DNA of 34,912 bases from Collinsella sp. (GCA_019419645.1 DXZN01000015.1:1-34912), one strand, 5' to 3'; shown: positions 1 to 8,440, counted from the first letter of the stretch. The notes: generated from the sequence alone by a model not told the origin. Program-made: numbers and translations.

Positions 1-1213
1 CATGCCGGTGAACGTGCTCTCCGGCGGCGAGCGCCGTCGCGTGGCGCTGTGCAAACTGCTGCTCGAGGCTCCCGACCTGCTGTTGCTTGACGAGCCCACC
101 AACCACCTGGACGCAGAGTCGATCCTGTGGCTCGAGCACTTCCTGCACAACTACCAGGGCGCGGTGCTTGCCGTCACGCACGATCGCTACTTCCTGGATA
201 ACGTTGCCGAGTGGATCTGCGAGGTCGACCGCGGTCACCTCTATCCCTACAAGGGCAACTACTCCACGTATCTGGAGACCAAGGCTGCGCGTATCGAGGC
301 ACAGGGCAACCGCGATGCCAAGCTCGCCAAGCGCATGGAGGCCGAGCTCGAGTGGGTACGCAGCTCGCCCAAGGCTCGCCAGGCCAAGAACAAGGCCCGT
401 CTGGCTCGCTACGAGGAGATGGAGGCCGAGGCCCGCGCAAGCCAGAAGCTCGACTGGACCGACATTCGCATTCCTGTGGGCCCGCGTTTGGGCAACAAGG
501 TGCTCGAGGCCCATCACCTGCACAAAGAGTTCGATGGCCGCGTGCTTATCGACGACCTTTCGTTCACCCTGCCGCGCAACGGCATCGTGGGCGTCATCGG
601 CCCCAACGGCGTCGGTAAGACCACGCTGTTCAAGACGATTGTGGGTCTGGAGCCGCTGACTTCGGGCGAGCTCGAGGTGGGCGAGACCGTCAAGATTTCT
701 TACGTCGACCAGAACCGTTCCGGCATCGACCCCGATAAGAACCTGTGGGAGGTCGTCTCGGATGGCCTGGACCACATGATGGTCGGCGAGACTGAGGTTC
801 CGAGCCGCGCTTATGTGGCGAGCTTTGGCTTTAAGGGCCAGGACCAGCAGAAGCGCGCTGGCGTACTATCCGGTGGCGAGCGCAACCGTCTGAACTTGGC
901 ACTCACGCTCAAGCAGGGCGGCAACCTGCTGCTCCTCGACGAGCCCACGAACGACCTCGATGTCGAGACGCTGTCCTCGCTCGAAGCGGCGCTGCTCGAG
1001 TTCCCGGGCTGCTCGGTGGTCATTAGCCACGACCGTATGTTCCTGGACCGCGTCGCCACGCACATTCTGGCGTGGGAGGGCACCGACGAGAATCCGGGCA
1101 ACTGGTATTGGTTCGAGGGCAACTTCGAGGCCTATCAGGCCAACCGCATCGAGCGCCTGGGCGAGGACGCAGCCCAGCCGCATCGTATCCACAGGAAACT
1201 TACCAGGGACTAG
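1..1213 (+). CDS. ettA: EttA, energy-dependent translational throttle ABC-F ATPase (5' end cut off)
   Basis: This is the C-terminal 70-75% of an ABC-F protein, a soluble ATPase that binds the ribosomal E site and gates early elongation according to the ATP/ADP ratio. The first ATPase domain is present only from its signature LSGGERRRVAL, followed by Walker B LLLLDEPTNHLD; its Walker A lies off the left edge, so the ATG at position 2 is an internal Met and not the start. Then come the charged interdomain linker (ELEWVRSSPKARQAKNKARLAR region), the second Walker A GPNGVGKTT, signature LSGGERNRLNLAL and Walker B LLLLDEPTNDLD. The arm and linker spacing and the conserved PSRAYVASFGFKG stretch match EttA rather than other ABC-F members. 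The frame is intact to the TAG stop. A bidirectional terminator follows at 1277. Confidence 0.93.
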   Translation, partial: MPVNVLSGGERRRVALCKLLLEAPDLLLLDEPTNHLDAESILWLEHFLHNYQGAVLAVTHDRYFLDNVAEWICEVDRGHLYPYKGNYSTYLETKAARIEAQGNRDAKLAKRMEAELEWVRSSPKARQAKNKARLARYEEMEAEARASQKLDWTDIRIPVGPRLGNKVLEAHHLHKEFDGRVLIDDLSFTLPRNGIVGVIGPNGVGKTTLFKTIVGLEPLTSGELEVGETVKISYVDQNRSGIDPDKNLWEVVSDGLDHMMVGETEVPSRAYVASFGFKGQDQQKRAGVLSGGERNRLNLALTLKQGGNLLLLDEPTNDLDVETLSSLEAALLEFPGCSVVISHDRMFLDRVATHILAWEGTDENPGNWYWFEGNFEAYQANRIERLGEDAAQPHRIHRKLTRD

Positions 1214-1218
1214 TTTGA

Positions 1219-1247
1219 TGTGGCAAAGGGACAGCCCCTTTGTCACA
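1219..1247. repeat. Short inverted repeat with GGGACAG core (dispersed REP-like element)
   Basis: Twelve-base arms 1219-1230 and 1236-1247 pair with one G-T wobble around a 5-base loop. The element starts 6 bases after the ettA stop. The GGGACAG core recurs at 23579 and 26250, and in reverse orientation near 8424 and 9634, which suggests a dispersed intergenic repeat family. Confidence 0.55.
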
Positions 1248-1276
1248 CGAACTTATGCTCAACCTGGGAAAATAAA

Positions 1277-1315
1277 AAAACGCGGCGAACGTTTTTGTGA
1301 CGTTCGCCGCGTTTT
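1277..1315. terminator. Bidirectional intrinsic terminator between ettA and the convergent gene
   Basis: A 15-bp perfect stem (1277-1291 with 1301-1315) has GC-rich cores, an A tract on the left and a T tract on the right, and a 9-base loop. It can terminate both the plus-strand ettA transcript and the minus-strand gene ending at 1317. Confidence 0.9.
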
Positions 1316-1316
1316 G

Positions 1317-2624
1317 CTATTCGTTGGATTCTTCAACCTTGTCGACGGTCCAGGTGGCTCCGAGGCCTCCGGTGGTGTTGCGGCGGATGCGCACGGTGAC
1401 TTCGTGGCGCTCGCCGGCCTGCGTGTAGCGCAGGGGGAAGATTGCGCGGTTTCGCGCGGCCTCGATGGTGCCGCGTTCGCGGGCGATCCAGTAGTACTCG
1501 CCGACGATGCCGAGCGTGTCGGCGCCGTAGGGGAGATAGGTCGACAGCTGGTGTAGCAACGGGCCGGGGCAGAAGACCTCGGTTGCGAAATCGACGGGGA
1601 AGTCCTCGGGGATGGTCGGTGCTGTGGGTGCGGGGGCCGGTGCTGCTGCGGGTACCGAAGCCGGTACCGGTGCGGGAATTTGGTCATAGACAGGTGCGGA
1701 TGCGGACTCGATGACGGGTGCAGACTCGGGCGCCGGTTCTGGCTTAACTGCGGAATCTGTCGGTTCCACGGAGACGGATGTGTCTTCAGTCTCGGTTTTG
1801 GCGTCGGCTTGCGGGGCGTCCTCTGCCTCGACAGACGGCTTTGTCTCGACCGGCGTGGATGCCATGGTGGTGATGCCGGCGTTGGCGTTCTCGGGGTCAT
1901 AGACGACCGTGAGCGAGATGGCGGGCTGCGGTGCCTCGGGCTCCGATGCCGCCTCGGTAGCGTCCTGTTCTGCGAGTTCTTCGGGCTGATCGTCCTCGGC
2001 CTCGTTGCCAAAGACATCGCTGTTTTGGAGCGCAGGCGTCTCGGGTTGGTCAGCGGCTTCTTCGGTTGTCGACTTGGGCGCTTCGTTGAGCTCCACAGTT
2101 GCTTCCTGCTCGGATATGACTTCGGGATCGGTCGTGGCGGCGATTTCGGGTTCGGCTTCTGCTGCTACCTCGATAGCGACTTCGATCTCTGTCTCGGGCT
2201 CGGGCTCCGGAGCGACTTCGGCCACGGACTCGGGCTCGGGACGCTTAACGTGCTTGGGACGCACGGCCTTCAGGTCCTTCTCGCCGCGCTTTTTCTTTTT
2301 GTAGGACTGCTTGGCGCCCTTGGTGGCCTTGGGCTTGTCCTCGCCCTTGGCAAGTGCGGCATCCCATGCCTCGTTGGCGATGACCGTGGCATACAGGCGA
2401 CCGCCCTTAAAGACAGTCAGCTTAATGCAGTCGTCGAGTTCCTCGAGCAATTCGCGCGTGGACTCGAAGCCCAGGTCATAAGCAGCCATGTCGCCAGCGG
2501 CGAGAGCCTCCTCGACCTGCGTCATAAACGTTTGCTTACCGCATCCGATTGCATCGCGCAGCAGGCGATACAGATAGATGTGGTTGCCCAGCGAAAGCGT
2601 GGGCGTAACTATTGTCTTGCTCAT
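1317..2624 (-). CDS. Protein of unknown function: LOTUS/OST-HTH-like N-terminus, long acidic-proline linker, conserved C-terminal domain
   Basis: The predicted protein has 435 residues. The ATG at 2624 is chosen because an AGGAG lies 7-8 bases upstream; the frame stays open further but without another ribosome site. Residues about 17-82 form a compact segment ending YDLGFESTRELLEELDD, then a hydrophobic strand and GGRLYATV. This is the pattern of winged-helix OST-HTH/LOTUS domains, but I recognise it by eye only. A Lys-rich stretch (about 93-125) follows, then about 220 residues of low-complexity Glu/Pro/Ala/Thr sequence, probably disordered. The last 85 residues (from FCPGPLLHQL to the end) look folded and contain GEYYWIARERGTIEAARNRAIFPLRY. 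No signal peptide or membrane segment is seen. The function is unknown; the basic patch and LOTUS-like fold would suit nucleic-acid binding. Confidence 0.8.
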   Translation of the reverse strand: MSKTIVTPTLSLGNHIYLYRLLRDAIGCGKQTFMTQVEEALAAGDMAAYDLGFESTRELLEELDDCIKLTVFKGGRLYATVIANEAWDAALAKGEDKPKATKGAKQSYKKKKRGEKDLKAVRPKHVKRPEPESVAEVAPEPEPETEIEVAIEVAAEAEPEIAATTDPEVISEQEATVELNEAPKSTTEEAADQPETPALQNSDVFGNEAEDDQPEELAEQDATEAASEPEAPQPAISLTVVYDPENANAGITTMASTPVETKPSVEAEDAPQADAKTETEDTSVSVEPTDSAVKPEPAPESAPVIESASAPVYDQIPAPVPASVPAAAPAPAPTAPTIPEDFPVDFATEVFCPGPLLHQLSTYLPYGADTLGIVGEYYWIARERGTIEAARNRAIFPLRYTQAGERHEVTVRIRRNTTGGLGATWTVDKVEESNE

Positions 2625-2696
2625 GGCAAATCTCCTCTTTACACATGTAAAGCATCTTACCATCGCATGGCGCTCGCCATGACGGCGCCCAAGGCA

Positions 2697-2729
2697 AACG
2701 GGCGCGACCGTTGCCGGTTCGCGCCCGTT
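2697..2729 (-). terminator. Hairpin downstream of the minus-strand membrane protein gene
   Basis: Arms 2697-2710 and 2715-2729 form a 14-bp GC-rich stem with one bulged base and a 4-base loop. Read on the minus strand it follows the stop at 2764 and is trailed only by a short T run (GTTTGCC), so it is a weak terminator or an RNA-stabilising 3' hairpin. Confidence 0.5.
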
Positions 2730-2763
2730 GTACAGGTCGGTTATCTGTGAGAGGCAAATGTGC

Positions 2764-3726
2764 TTAGTTGCCCGATGCCGTGCCTTGGCTCGAGTTGCCA
2801 GATGCCGTGCCGGACGCGGTTCCGCTCGAGCTGTTCGAGCTGTTGGTGTTACTGCTGTCTGTTGTGCCCGTTCCCGAAGTGGTGTCGCTCGTCTGGTCGC
2901 CCGTGCTCGACTGCGAACCGTCAGCCGTTTGGCTTGAGTTGGTCGTGCCGGACGGCGAGCTACTGTTGGCCGTAGAGGAATCGGTGCCCTGCGATTGGTT
3001 TTGGGTGTTCGAGGACGAATTGGCAGAGGCAGAGCTGTCTTGCGTGTCGTCCGTCTGTGCCTGCTGATCCTGCGACTGGGTGTTGCCATTTGCATCGCTC
3101 TCGGTTGTGCGCGACGACAGGATTGGCTCGGGACGCTCGCCCAGACCCTCACCGGCAGTGGTGATAAGGATGGCACCGGCGCAGGCGATGACCGCGACGA
3201 TGGCGATGGCGATCGAGAAGATGATGACCTTCTTTTGCGTCTGGCTGCGCTCTGCCGCCGCCTTGGCGCGCAGGCTGTTGGGGGCGACGCGCGCCGTGGT
3301 CGCGCGCCCCGCAATCTGGCGCATCTCCTGCGTGGTCGCGGCTCCGCCCAGGTGCTCCTCGGCATTAAATTCAACGGGCTCGTAGACGCCGGCAGGGTAG
3401 TCGACAGCGGCATGCGTGCCTTTGATTGCTTCGGCGCTGGCGGAGATAAAGTGGCGATAGACCTGCGAGGACACAACAGTGATGACTGAGCTCACAGCGG
3501 CACCAATTACTGAACCAGCGATGCCGATTTTGGAAGCAAGTGCGACGCTCGTGGCGGCAGCTGCGGCGCCGGCGATGATTTGGGGAATGGAAATGTCGTC
3601 GAACAGGCCCTTTTTGGGCGCGATGGCCATGGTCTGTCCGATGGAATGGTTTTCGTGAACGCCGTTGTTGAGCGCGGCCGGTGTCATGACGCGCGTGCGC
3701 GGCGCGTCAGTGTACTTGGTTGTCAT
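2764..3726 (-). CDS. Membrane protein with Ser/Thr/Asn-rich extracellular tail, unknown function
   Basis: The predicted protein has 320 residues. The ATG at 3726 is preferred over upstream in-frame codons because GGGAGG lies about 8 bases before it. Residues about 43-75 form an Ala/Val/Ile-rich hydrophobic region (IIAGAAAAATSVALASKIGIA and on), and a clear transmembrane helix (KKVIIFSIAIAIVAVIACAG, then AILITT) lies near residue 165. After that helix the last ~120 residues are almost only Ser, Thr, Asn, Gln, Gly and Asp, typical of an exposed, possibly glycosylated or wall-spanning stalk. There is no LPxTG motif. It is transcribed in the same direction as the unknown gene at 1317-2624, across a 139-base gap holding a hairpin. 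No function can be assigned. Confidence 0.8.
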   Translation of the reverse strand: MTTKYTDAPRTRVMTPAALNNGVHENHSIGQTMAIAPKKGLFDDISIPQIIAGAAAAATSVALASKIGIAGSVIGAAVSSVITVVSSQVYRHFISASAEAIKGTHAAVDYPAGVYEPVEFNAEEHLGGAATTQEMRQIAGRATTARVAPNSLRAKAAAERSQTQKKVIIFSIAIAIVAVIACAGAILITTAGEGLGERPEPILSSRTTESDANGNTQSQDQQAQTDDTQDSSASANSSSNTQNQSQGTDSSTANSSSPSGTTNSSQTADGSQSSTGDQTSDTTSGTGTTDSSNTNSSNSSSGTASGTASGNSSQGTASGN

Positions 3727-3875
3727 ACGGGGTCCTCCCGGTGTAAATCTGCTTCGTTTCGTGTAGCCATCAGGGTACCCACCAGATGTGAATCGTACGT
3801 GACATTTAACAGATACCATCAACTCATCAATTGCTCACCAAGTTGGTGGGATGCGGCTACACCCGGCGGTTGAAC

Positions 3876-3881
3876 TACAAT
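3876..3881 (+). promoter_or_regulatory. Candidate -10 element upstream of nadE
   Basis: TACAAT lies 48 bases before the nadE ATG in the gap from the divergent gene. No convincing -35 is visible, so the call is tentative. Confidence 0.35.
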
Positions 3882-3929
3882 AGGGCTTGCTAATAGTGTT
3901 GAATAGCGTCTACGCACGGGAGCATTCTT

Positions 3930-5909
3930 ATGAATCTTCACCTTTCTCAGTCTGATGGCTTTTTGCGTGTGGCGGCGGCGTCGCCGCAGATTCGCGTGGC
4001 CGATGTCGAGGGCAATGCCGAGGTTGCGCTGGCGGCTGTTCGCGATGCTGCCGGGCGTGGCGTTCGCGCGCTGGTGTTGCCCGAGCTTAACCTAACCGGC
4101 TATACCGCGGCCGACCTGTTCCATAACCGCACGCTGCTGCATGCCTGTGAGGCGGCGCTTGTGCGCATCCTCGACGAGACGCGTGACCTGCCGATCGTCT
4201 TTACCGTTGGCTTGCCCGTTGCGGTGGCAGAAAACATCTACAACTGCGCCGCCGTGTGCTGCGCGGGCGAGCTTTTGGGCCTCACGGCCAAGAAGCATCT
4301 GCCCAACTATGGCGAGTTCTACGAGCGCCGCTGGTTTGCTCCGGCGCCCGCAGATCCTGTATGGGTCGAGTTTGCCGGTCAGGGTCCGGTTCCGCTGGGT
4401 TCGGGGCTTGTCTACCGCTGCTGTGATGAGGGTGCCGAGGACCTGGTGCTGGGCGTTGAGGTCTGTGAGGACCTGTGGGTGCCGGCGCCCCCTTCGACCG
4501 AGATGGCGCTTGCCGGTGCGACGGTGATTCTCAACTCGTCGGCTTCGGACGAAATCATCGGTAAGGCTGACTACCGCCGTAGCCTCATATCCAACCAGAG
4601 CGCGCGCCTGTACTGTGCCTATGCCTACGCGGATGCGAGTGAGGGCGAGTCCACGACCGACATGGTCTTTGCGGGCGAGAACCTCGTCTACGAAAACGGC
4701 TCCAAGCTCGCCGCGACCAAACTGCTTACCTGTGATATGGCCATCGCCGACGTTGACCTTGACCGCCTGGTTGCCGAGCGCCGTCGCTCGACGACGTGGA
4801 CGCGCGCGGACGATGCGCCGGAGGCCACGACCGTTGAGTTCTCTTTTGAGGGCGTGCTGACAGACGAACCTGTCCTGCGCGATGCACTCGGCATCGACCG
4901 TGTCTTCCCCCGCGCGCCCTTTGTGCCGGCCGACCATGGTGACCTGGCCGAGCGTTGCGAGACCATCCTCGACCTGCAGACCGCCGGCCTCAAGACCCGT
5001 CTGGCCCATACGGGCACCAAGGCTGCAGTCATCGGTCTTTCGGGCGGCCTGGACTCCACGCTGGCACTGCTTGTGACCGTGCGCGCCTTCGATGCACTGG
5101 GGCTGCCGCGCACCGGTATCACGGCCGTGTCCATGCCCGGCTTTGGCACGACGCATCGCACCAAGTCGAATGCCGAGTCGCTCGCTCGCGACCTTGGCGT
5201 GAGCTTCCGCGAGGTTTCGATCCACGCGGCCGTGGAGCAGCACTTCAAGGACATTGAGCACGATCCGGCCGTGCAGGACGTGACCTACGAGAACAGCCAG
5301 GCCCGCGAGCGCACGCAGATTCTGATGGATCTGGCCAACCAGGCTGGCGGTTTTGTCATCGGCACGGGCGACCTGTCGGAGCTGGCGCTCGGTTGGGCTA
5401 CCTATAACGGCGACCACATGAGCATGTACGCCGTCAACGCGAGCGTGCCCAAGACGCTTGTGCGCCATCTGGTGCGCTATGCGGCCGATGTCTTTGGCGG
5501 GCGTATTGCCGAGGTCTTGCTCGATATCCTCGATACGCCGGTGTCCCCCGAGCTCCTGCCGCCCACGGGCGACGGCGAGATTGCGCAGAAGACTGAGGAC
5601 CTGGTGGGCCCGTACGAGCTGCACGACTACTTCCTCTACTACCTGCTGCGTTTTGGCTTTGAGCCGGGCAAGATCTACCGCATGGCGCTCAAGAGCTTCG
5701 AGGGCGTCTACGACGTCAAGACCATTCACACGTGGCTACGCACGTTCTACCGTCGCTTCTTTGCCCAGCAGTTTAAGCGCAGCTGCCTGCCCGATGGCCC
5801 CAAGGTGGGCTCGGTCACGCTCAGCCCGCGCGGCGATTGGCGCATGCCGAGTGACGCCAGCTCGCGTCTGTGGCTTGCGCAGATCGACGCGCTCAATGCA
5901 ATTGACTAA
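3930..5909 (+). CDS. nadE: Glutamine-dependent NAD+ synthetase
   Basis: This 659-residue enzyme performs the last step of NAD+ synthesis: ATP-dependent amidation of deamido-NAD+ with ammonia released from glutamine. The N-terminal nitrilase-type glutaminase domain shows its triad as Glu52 (LPELNLTGY), Lys121/122 (AKKHLPNYGEFYERRW) and Cys179 (GVEVCEDLW). The C-terminal synthetase domain carries the P-loop SGGLDS (371-376) and GTGDLSELALGW (478-489), where the ammonia tunnel meets the nucleotide site. The length matches the long two-domain NadE of actinobacteria. The ATG at 3930 has GGGAGC 6 bases upstream. It is transcribed alone, followed by a hairpin-terminator at 5978. Confidence 0.96.
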   Translation: MNLHLSQSDGFLRVAAASPQIRVADVEGNAEVALAAVRDAAGRGVRALVLPELNLTGYTAADLFHNRTLLHACEAALVRILDETRDLPIVFTVGLPVAVAENIYNCAAVCCAGELLGLTAKKHLPNYGEFYERRWFAPAPADPVWVEFAGQGPVPLGSGLVYRCCDEGAEDLVLGVEVCEDLWVPAPPSTEMALAGATVILNSSASDEIIGKADYRRSLISNQSARLYCAYAYADASEGESTTDMVFAGENLVYENGSKLAATKLLTCDMAIADVDLDRLVAERRRSTTWTRADDAPEATTVEFSFEGVLTDEPVLRDALGIDRVFPRAPFVPADHGDLAERCETILDLQTAGLKTRLAHTGTKAAVIGLSGGLDSTLALLVTVRAFDALGLPRTGITAVSMPGFGTTHRTKSNAESLARDLGVSFREVSIHAAVEQHFKDIEHDPAVQDVTYENSQARERTQILMDLANQAGGFVIGTGDLSELALGWATYNGDHMSMYAVNASVPKTLVRHLVRYAADVFGGRIAEVLLDILDTPVSPELLPPTGDGEIAQKTEDLVGPYELHDYFLYYLLRFGFEPGKIYRMALKSFEGVYDVKTIHTWLRTFYRRFFAQQFKRSCLPDGPKVGSVTLSPRGDWRMPSDASSRLWLAQIDALNAID

Positions 5910-5977
5910 GGTTGGCTAAATTGAACCAATACGGGGTTTCTAAGCGTTACACTTTTGCAATCTGATGGCCCGTATCG

Positions 5978-6008
5978 CGCGGCGCTCTTGTCGGAGCGCC
6001 GCGTTTTT
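5978..6008 (+). terminator. Intrinsic terminator between nadE and the aminotransferase gene (possible attenuator)
   Basis: A 10-bp perfect GC stem (5978-5987 with 5994-6003), a 6-base loop and TTTTT at 6004-6008. It ends only 19 bases before the aminotransferase ATG. A TACACT sequence at 5947 could be a -10 element upstream of it. It may therefore end nadE transcripts or act as a leader terminator for the next gene. Confidence 0.8.
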
Positions 6009-6027
6009 CATATCGAAAGGTGGCACC

Positions 6028-7191
6028 ATGCAGGCATCGCAGCGTCTCGACCGCTTTGGCGCGGAGGTCTTCGCCTCGCTCAACAACAAACTGCTTGCGC
6101 TGAAGGCTCAGGGCAAGACCATTTACAACATGAGCGTGGGCACGCCCGACTTTAAGCCGTACGACCACGTGGTCGAGGCGCTCACGCAAGCGGCCCAGGA
6201 CCCCGAGATGTGGAAGTATGCCCTGCGCGACCTGCCCGAACTCAAGCAAGCCGTGTGCGATTACTATGAGCGCCGCTTTGGCGTTTCGGGCATTACGCCG
6301 TCTATGGTGCAGTCGTGCAACGGCACGCAGGAGGGCGTGGGCCATTTGGGCCTGGCCCTGCTCGATCCGGGTGACACCATTTTGGTTCCCGATCCGTGCT
6401 ACCCGGTCTTTGAGGCGGGCGCCAAGATTGCCGATGCCAAGCTCGAGTACTATCCGTTGGTCGCCGAGCATAATTACCTGCCCTATGTGGCGGGCATCGA
6501 TCCCGAGGTGGCCGATCGTGCCAAGTATATGATCGTGTCGTTGCCCGCCAACCCGGTCGGCTCGGTGGGCACGCCCGAGGTCTACGAGGAGATCATCGCT
6601 TTCGCCCGCGAGCACGACCTGCTCATCGTCCATGACAACGCGTACTCCGACATCGTGTTCGACGGCGAGCCGGGCGGAAGCTTCTTGCAGTATCCTGGTG
6701 CGCTTGAGGTGGGCGTGGAGTTCTTCTCGCTTTCCAAGTCGTTTAACGTTACCGGTGCGCGTATCGGCTTTTTGGTCGGCCGCGAGGACGTGGTCTCTGC
6801 CTTTGCCAAGCTGCGCGGCCAGATCGACTTTGGTATGTTCTTCCCGATCCAGAAGGCTGCTATCGCCTGCCTGAACGGTCCGCGCGATGAGGTCGAGGCG
6901 CAGCGTCTGAAGTACCAGGAGCGCCGCGATGCCCTGTGCGACGGTCTTGAGGGCCTGGGCTGGGAGCGTCCCAACGCGCATGGCTCTATGTTTGTGTGGG
7001 CCAAGCTTCCCGGTGGTCGCACCGATTCCATGGCGTTTTGCGAGGAGCTCATGGAGAAGGCCGGCGTTGTGGTGACGCCGGGCGCGAGCTTTGGTCCTTC
7101 GGGCGAGGGGCACGTGCGCATGGCGCTGGTCTTGCCGCCCGACCAGATTGCTTTGGCTGTCGAGGCCATTCGCGAGGCGGGCCTGTATTAG
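6028..7191 (+). CDS. PLP-dependent class I/II aminotransferase (possibly N-acetyl-LL-DAP aminotransferase)
   Basis: This 387-residue fold-type I aminotransferase has NPVG (175-178), Asp203 and Tyr206 for cofactor contacts, the Schiff-base lysine Lys237 in SLSKSFNVTGAR, and a C-terminal GHVRMAL whose Arg would bind the substrate carboxylate. It resembles the DapL/MalY/PatA-like branch that includes LL-diaminopimelate and N-acetyl-LL-diaminopimelate aminotransferases. The window also carries dapH and an M20D deacetylase but no other aminotransferase, so it is a candidate for the missing transamination step. That role is inferred and not shown by the sequence; alanine or aspartate aminotransferase activity is equally possible. 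The ATG at 6028 is chosen for its AAAGGTGG site; the ORF extends upstream through the terminator hairpin, which argues against earlier starts. Confidence 0.88.
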   Translation: MQASQRLDRFGAEVFASLNNKLLALKAQGKTIYNMSVGTPDFKPYDHVVEALTQAAQDPEMWKYALRDLPELKQAVCDYYERRFGVSGITPSMVQSCNGTQEGVGHLGLALLDPGDTILVPDPCYPVFEAGAKIADAKLEYYPLVAEHNYLPYVAGIDPEVADRAKYMIVSLPANPVGSVGTPEVYEEIIAFAREHDLLIVHDNAYSDIVFDGEPGGSFLQYPGALEVGVEFFSLSKSFNVTGARIGFLVGREDVVSAFAKLRGQIDFGMFFPIQKAAIACLNGPRDEVEAQRLKYQERRDALCDGLEGLGWERPNAHGSMFVWAKLPGGRTDSMAFCEELMEKAGVVVTPGASFGPSGEGHVRMALVLPPDQIALAVEAIREAGLY

Positions 7192-7335
7192 AAAGGTATT
7201 TCGGCTCGTCAATAGCTCGAAACCGATTTCGTGCAGTTATTTTACGATTTCTGCAAACAATTTCGGTAAACGGTCGATTTTTGGCTGCGAATAGGAGCAT
7301 AATCAAAGTCCCGATTGGATGTATTGGGATTACGG

Positions 7336-7366
7336 CAAGCCGCTCGGGTCGTTCCCGGGCGGCTTG
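7336..7366 (+). promoter_or_regulatory. Leader hairpin upstream of ldh
   Basis: Thirteen-base arms 7336-7348 and 7354-7366 pair with one G-T wobble around a 5-base loop, 26 bases before the ldh ATG. No T tract follows, so it is not a clear terminator. The rest of the 201-base gap (7192-7392) is AT-richer and holds a possible -10 CATAAT at 7298. I found no obvious Rex-type operator. Confidence 0.45.
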
Positions 7367-7392
7367 CTTGTGGAGAGAGATGGGAGTTTCTA

Positions 7393-8343
7393 ATGGTTAA
7401 CGAGAAGAAGGTCGCTATTGTCGGCTGCGGTTTCGTCGGTTCGTCTTCGGCGTTCGCGCTGATGCAGAGTGGTCTGTTCTCCGAGATGGTCCTCATCGAC
7501 GTGGACAAGAACCGCGCCGAGGGTGAGGCCCTGGATATCGCGCACGGCATGACGTTTGCCGAGCCGATGAAGATCTACGCCGGCGATTATTCCGATGTCG
7601 CCGACGCCGCCATGATCGTCGTCACCGCTGGTGCTGCCCAGAAGCCCGGTGAGACTCGCCTGGACCTGGTCAACAAGAACGTCAGCATCTTTAAGTCCAT
7701 TATCCCCGAGATTAAGAAGTCCGGCTTCGACGGCATTCTGCTCATCGTCTCCAACCCGGTCGATGTTCTGACCTACGCCGCCATCAAGATGTCCGGCCTG
7801 CCCGAGGGCCACGTCATCGGTTCCGGTACCGTGCTCGACACCGGCCGTCTGCAGCAGATGCTTGGTGCCCATGTCGAGGTCGACCCGCGCGATGTCCAGG
7901 CCTATGTCATGGGTGAGCACGGCGATTCCGAGTTTGTCGCTTGGTCCAGCGCTCAGGTTGCCGGCGTTCCGCTGAACACCTTCTGCGAGCTTCACGGTCA
8001 TCTGGAGCATGAGGCTGCCGAGAAGCGCATCGCCGAGGACGTCAAGAACTCTGCCTACACCATCATCGAGAAGAAGCACGCCACCTACTACGGCGTCGCC
8101 ATGGCCGTCAAGCGCATCTGCACTGCCGTCATGCGCGATGAGCAGACCGTTCTGCCTGTCTCCTCGCTTATGGTGGGCGAGTACGGCCTGTCCGATCTTG
8201 CCATCTCCATGCCGACCGTCGTTGGCCGCGACGGCGTTGTCTGCCGCGTCCCCGTGCCGCTGAACGATGACGAGCAGCACGAGCTCACCGCCTCCGCCAA
8301 GGCCCTCAAGGACATCATCGACAGCGTCGACTTCTCCTGCTAA
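7393..8343 (+). CDS. ldh: L-lactate dehydrogenase
   Basis: This 316-residue NAD-dependent enzyme reduces pyruvate to L-lactate, regenerating NAD+ during fermentation. The Rossmann motif GCGFVG is at 11-16, with an Asp at the end of beta-2 (LIDVDKN) favouring NAD. The substrate loop AAQKPGETR contains Gln83, the residue that distinguishes lactate from malate dehydrogenases, and a catalytic Arg. The proton-relay His176 sits in GEHGDSE, and the substrate-binding Arg in LDTGRLQ. The length is typical. The ATG at 7393 is preceded by GGGAG with 7-base spacing; an in-frame upstream extension would run through the leader hairpin. It is monocistronic, with a terminator at 8375. Confidence 0.95.
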   Translation: MVNEKKVAIVGCGFVGSSSAFALMQSGLFSEMVLIDVDKNRAEGEALDIAHGMTFAEPMKIYAGDYSDVADAAMIVVTAGAAQKPGETRLDLVNKNVSIFKSIIPEIKKSGFDGILLIVSNPVDVLTYAAIKMSGLPEGHVIGSGTVLDTGRLQQMLGAHVEVDPRDVQAYVMGEHGDSEFVAWSSAQVAGVPLNTFCELHGHLEHEAAEKRIAEDVKNSAYTIIEKKHATYYGVAMAVKRICTAVMRDEQTVLPVSSLMVGEYGLSDLAISMPTVVGRDGVVCRVPVPLNDDEQHELTASAKALKDIIDSVDFSC

Positions 8344-8374
8344 ATCAAGCTCGCTAAAGCGAAAAGCTACAATG

Positions 8375-8410
8375 AAGGCGTCCGAGCCCACACGGCCCGG
8401 GCGCCTTTTT
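8375..8410 (+). terminator. Intrinsic terminator of ldh
   Basis: A 14-bp stem (8375-8388 with 8394-8407), with one wobble and one mismatch, is followed by a T run to 8410. Its end abuts the repeat element starting at 8410. Confidence 0.85.
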
Positions 8411-8440
8411 GGTGCAAAGTAACCTGACCCCAATGCACCA
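8410..8440. repeat. 31-bp repeat with TGGTGCA/TGCACCA ends, left copy
   Basis: Inverted ends TGGTGCA (8410-8416) and TGCACCA (8434-8440) enclose a core that reads GGGGTCAGGTTAC on the minus strand. It matches the copy at 9621-9655 at about 27 of 31 positions in the same orientation. The two copies bracket the DUF2974-like gene. Confidence 0.7.

Noticed and set aside
1680..2750. 356-codon plus-strand frame, Gly/Leu/Arg-rich and seemingly hydrophobic
   Set aside because: It is the complement of the low-complexity Glu/Pro linker of the minus-strand gene, which has a proper ribosome site and terminator.
2625..3476. Upstream extension of the unknown gene 1317-2624 to 719 codons
   Set aside because: The extension is Arg/Pro/Ala-rich and runs antiparallel to nothing coherent; a clear ribosome site and ATG mark the start at 2624.
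4092..5729. 545-codon open frame antisense to nadE
   Set aside because: The protein is Arg/Gly/His/Val-rich with no recognisable motif, lies wholly inside a well-supported gene, and reflects the codon bias of high-GC DNA.
5947..7212. 421-codon frame antisense to the aminotransferase
   Set aside because: Same shadow effect; the plus strand has complete PLP-enzyme motifs.
7192..7392. Rex-type redox operator upstream of ldh
   Set aside because: Only loosely similar CGATTTC-like direct repeats with irregular spacing are present; no dyad of the Rex type.
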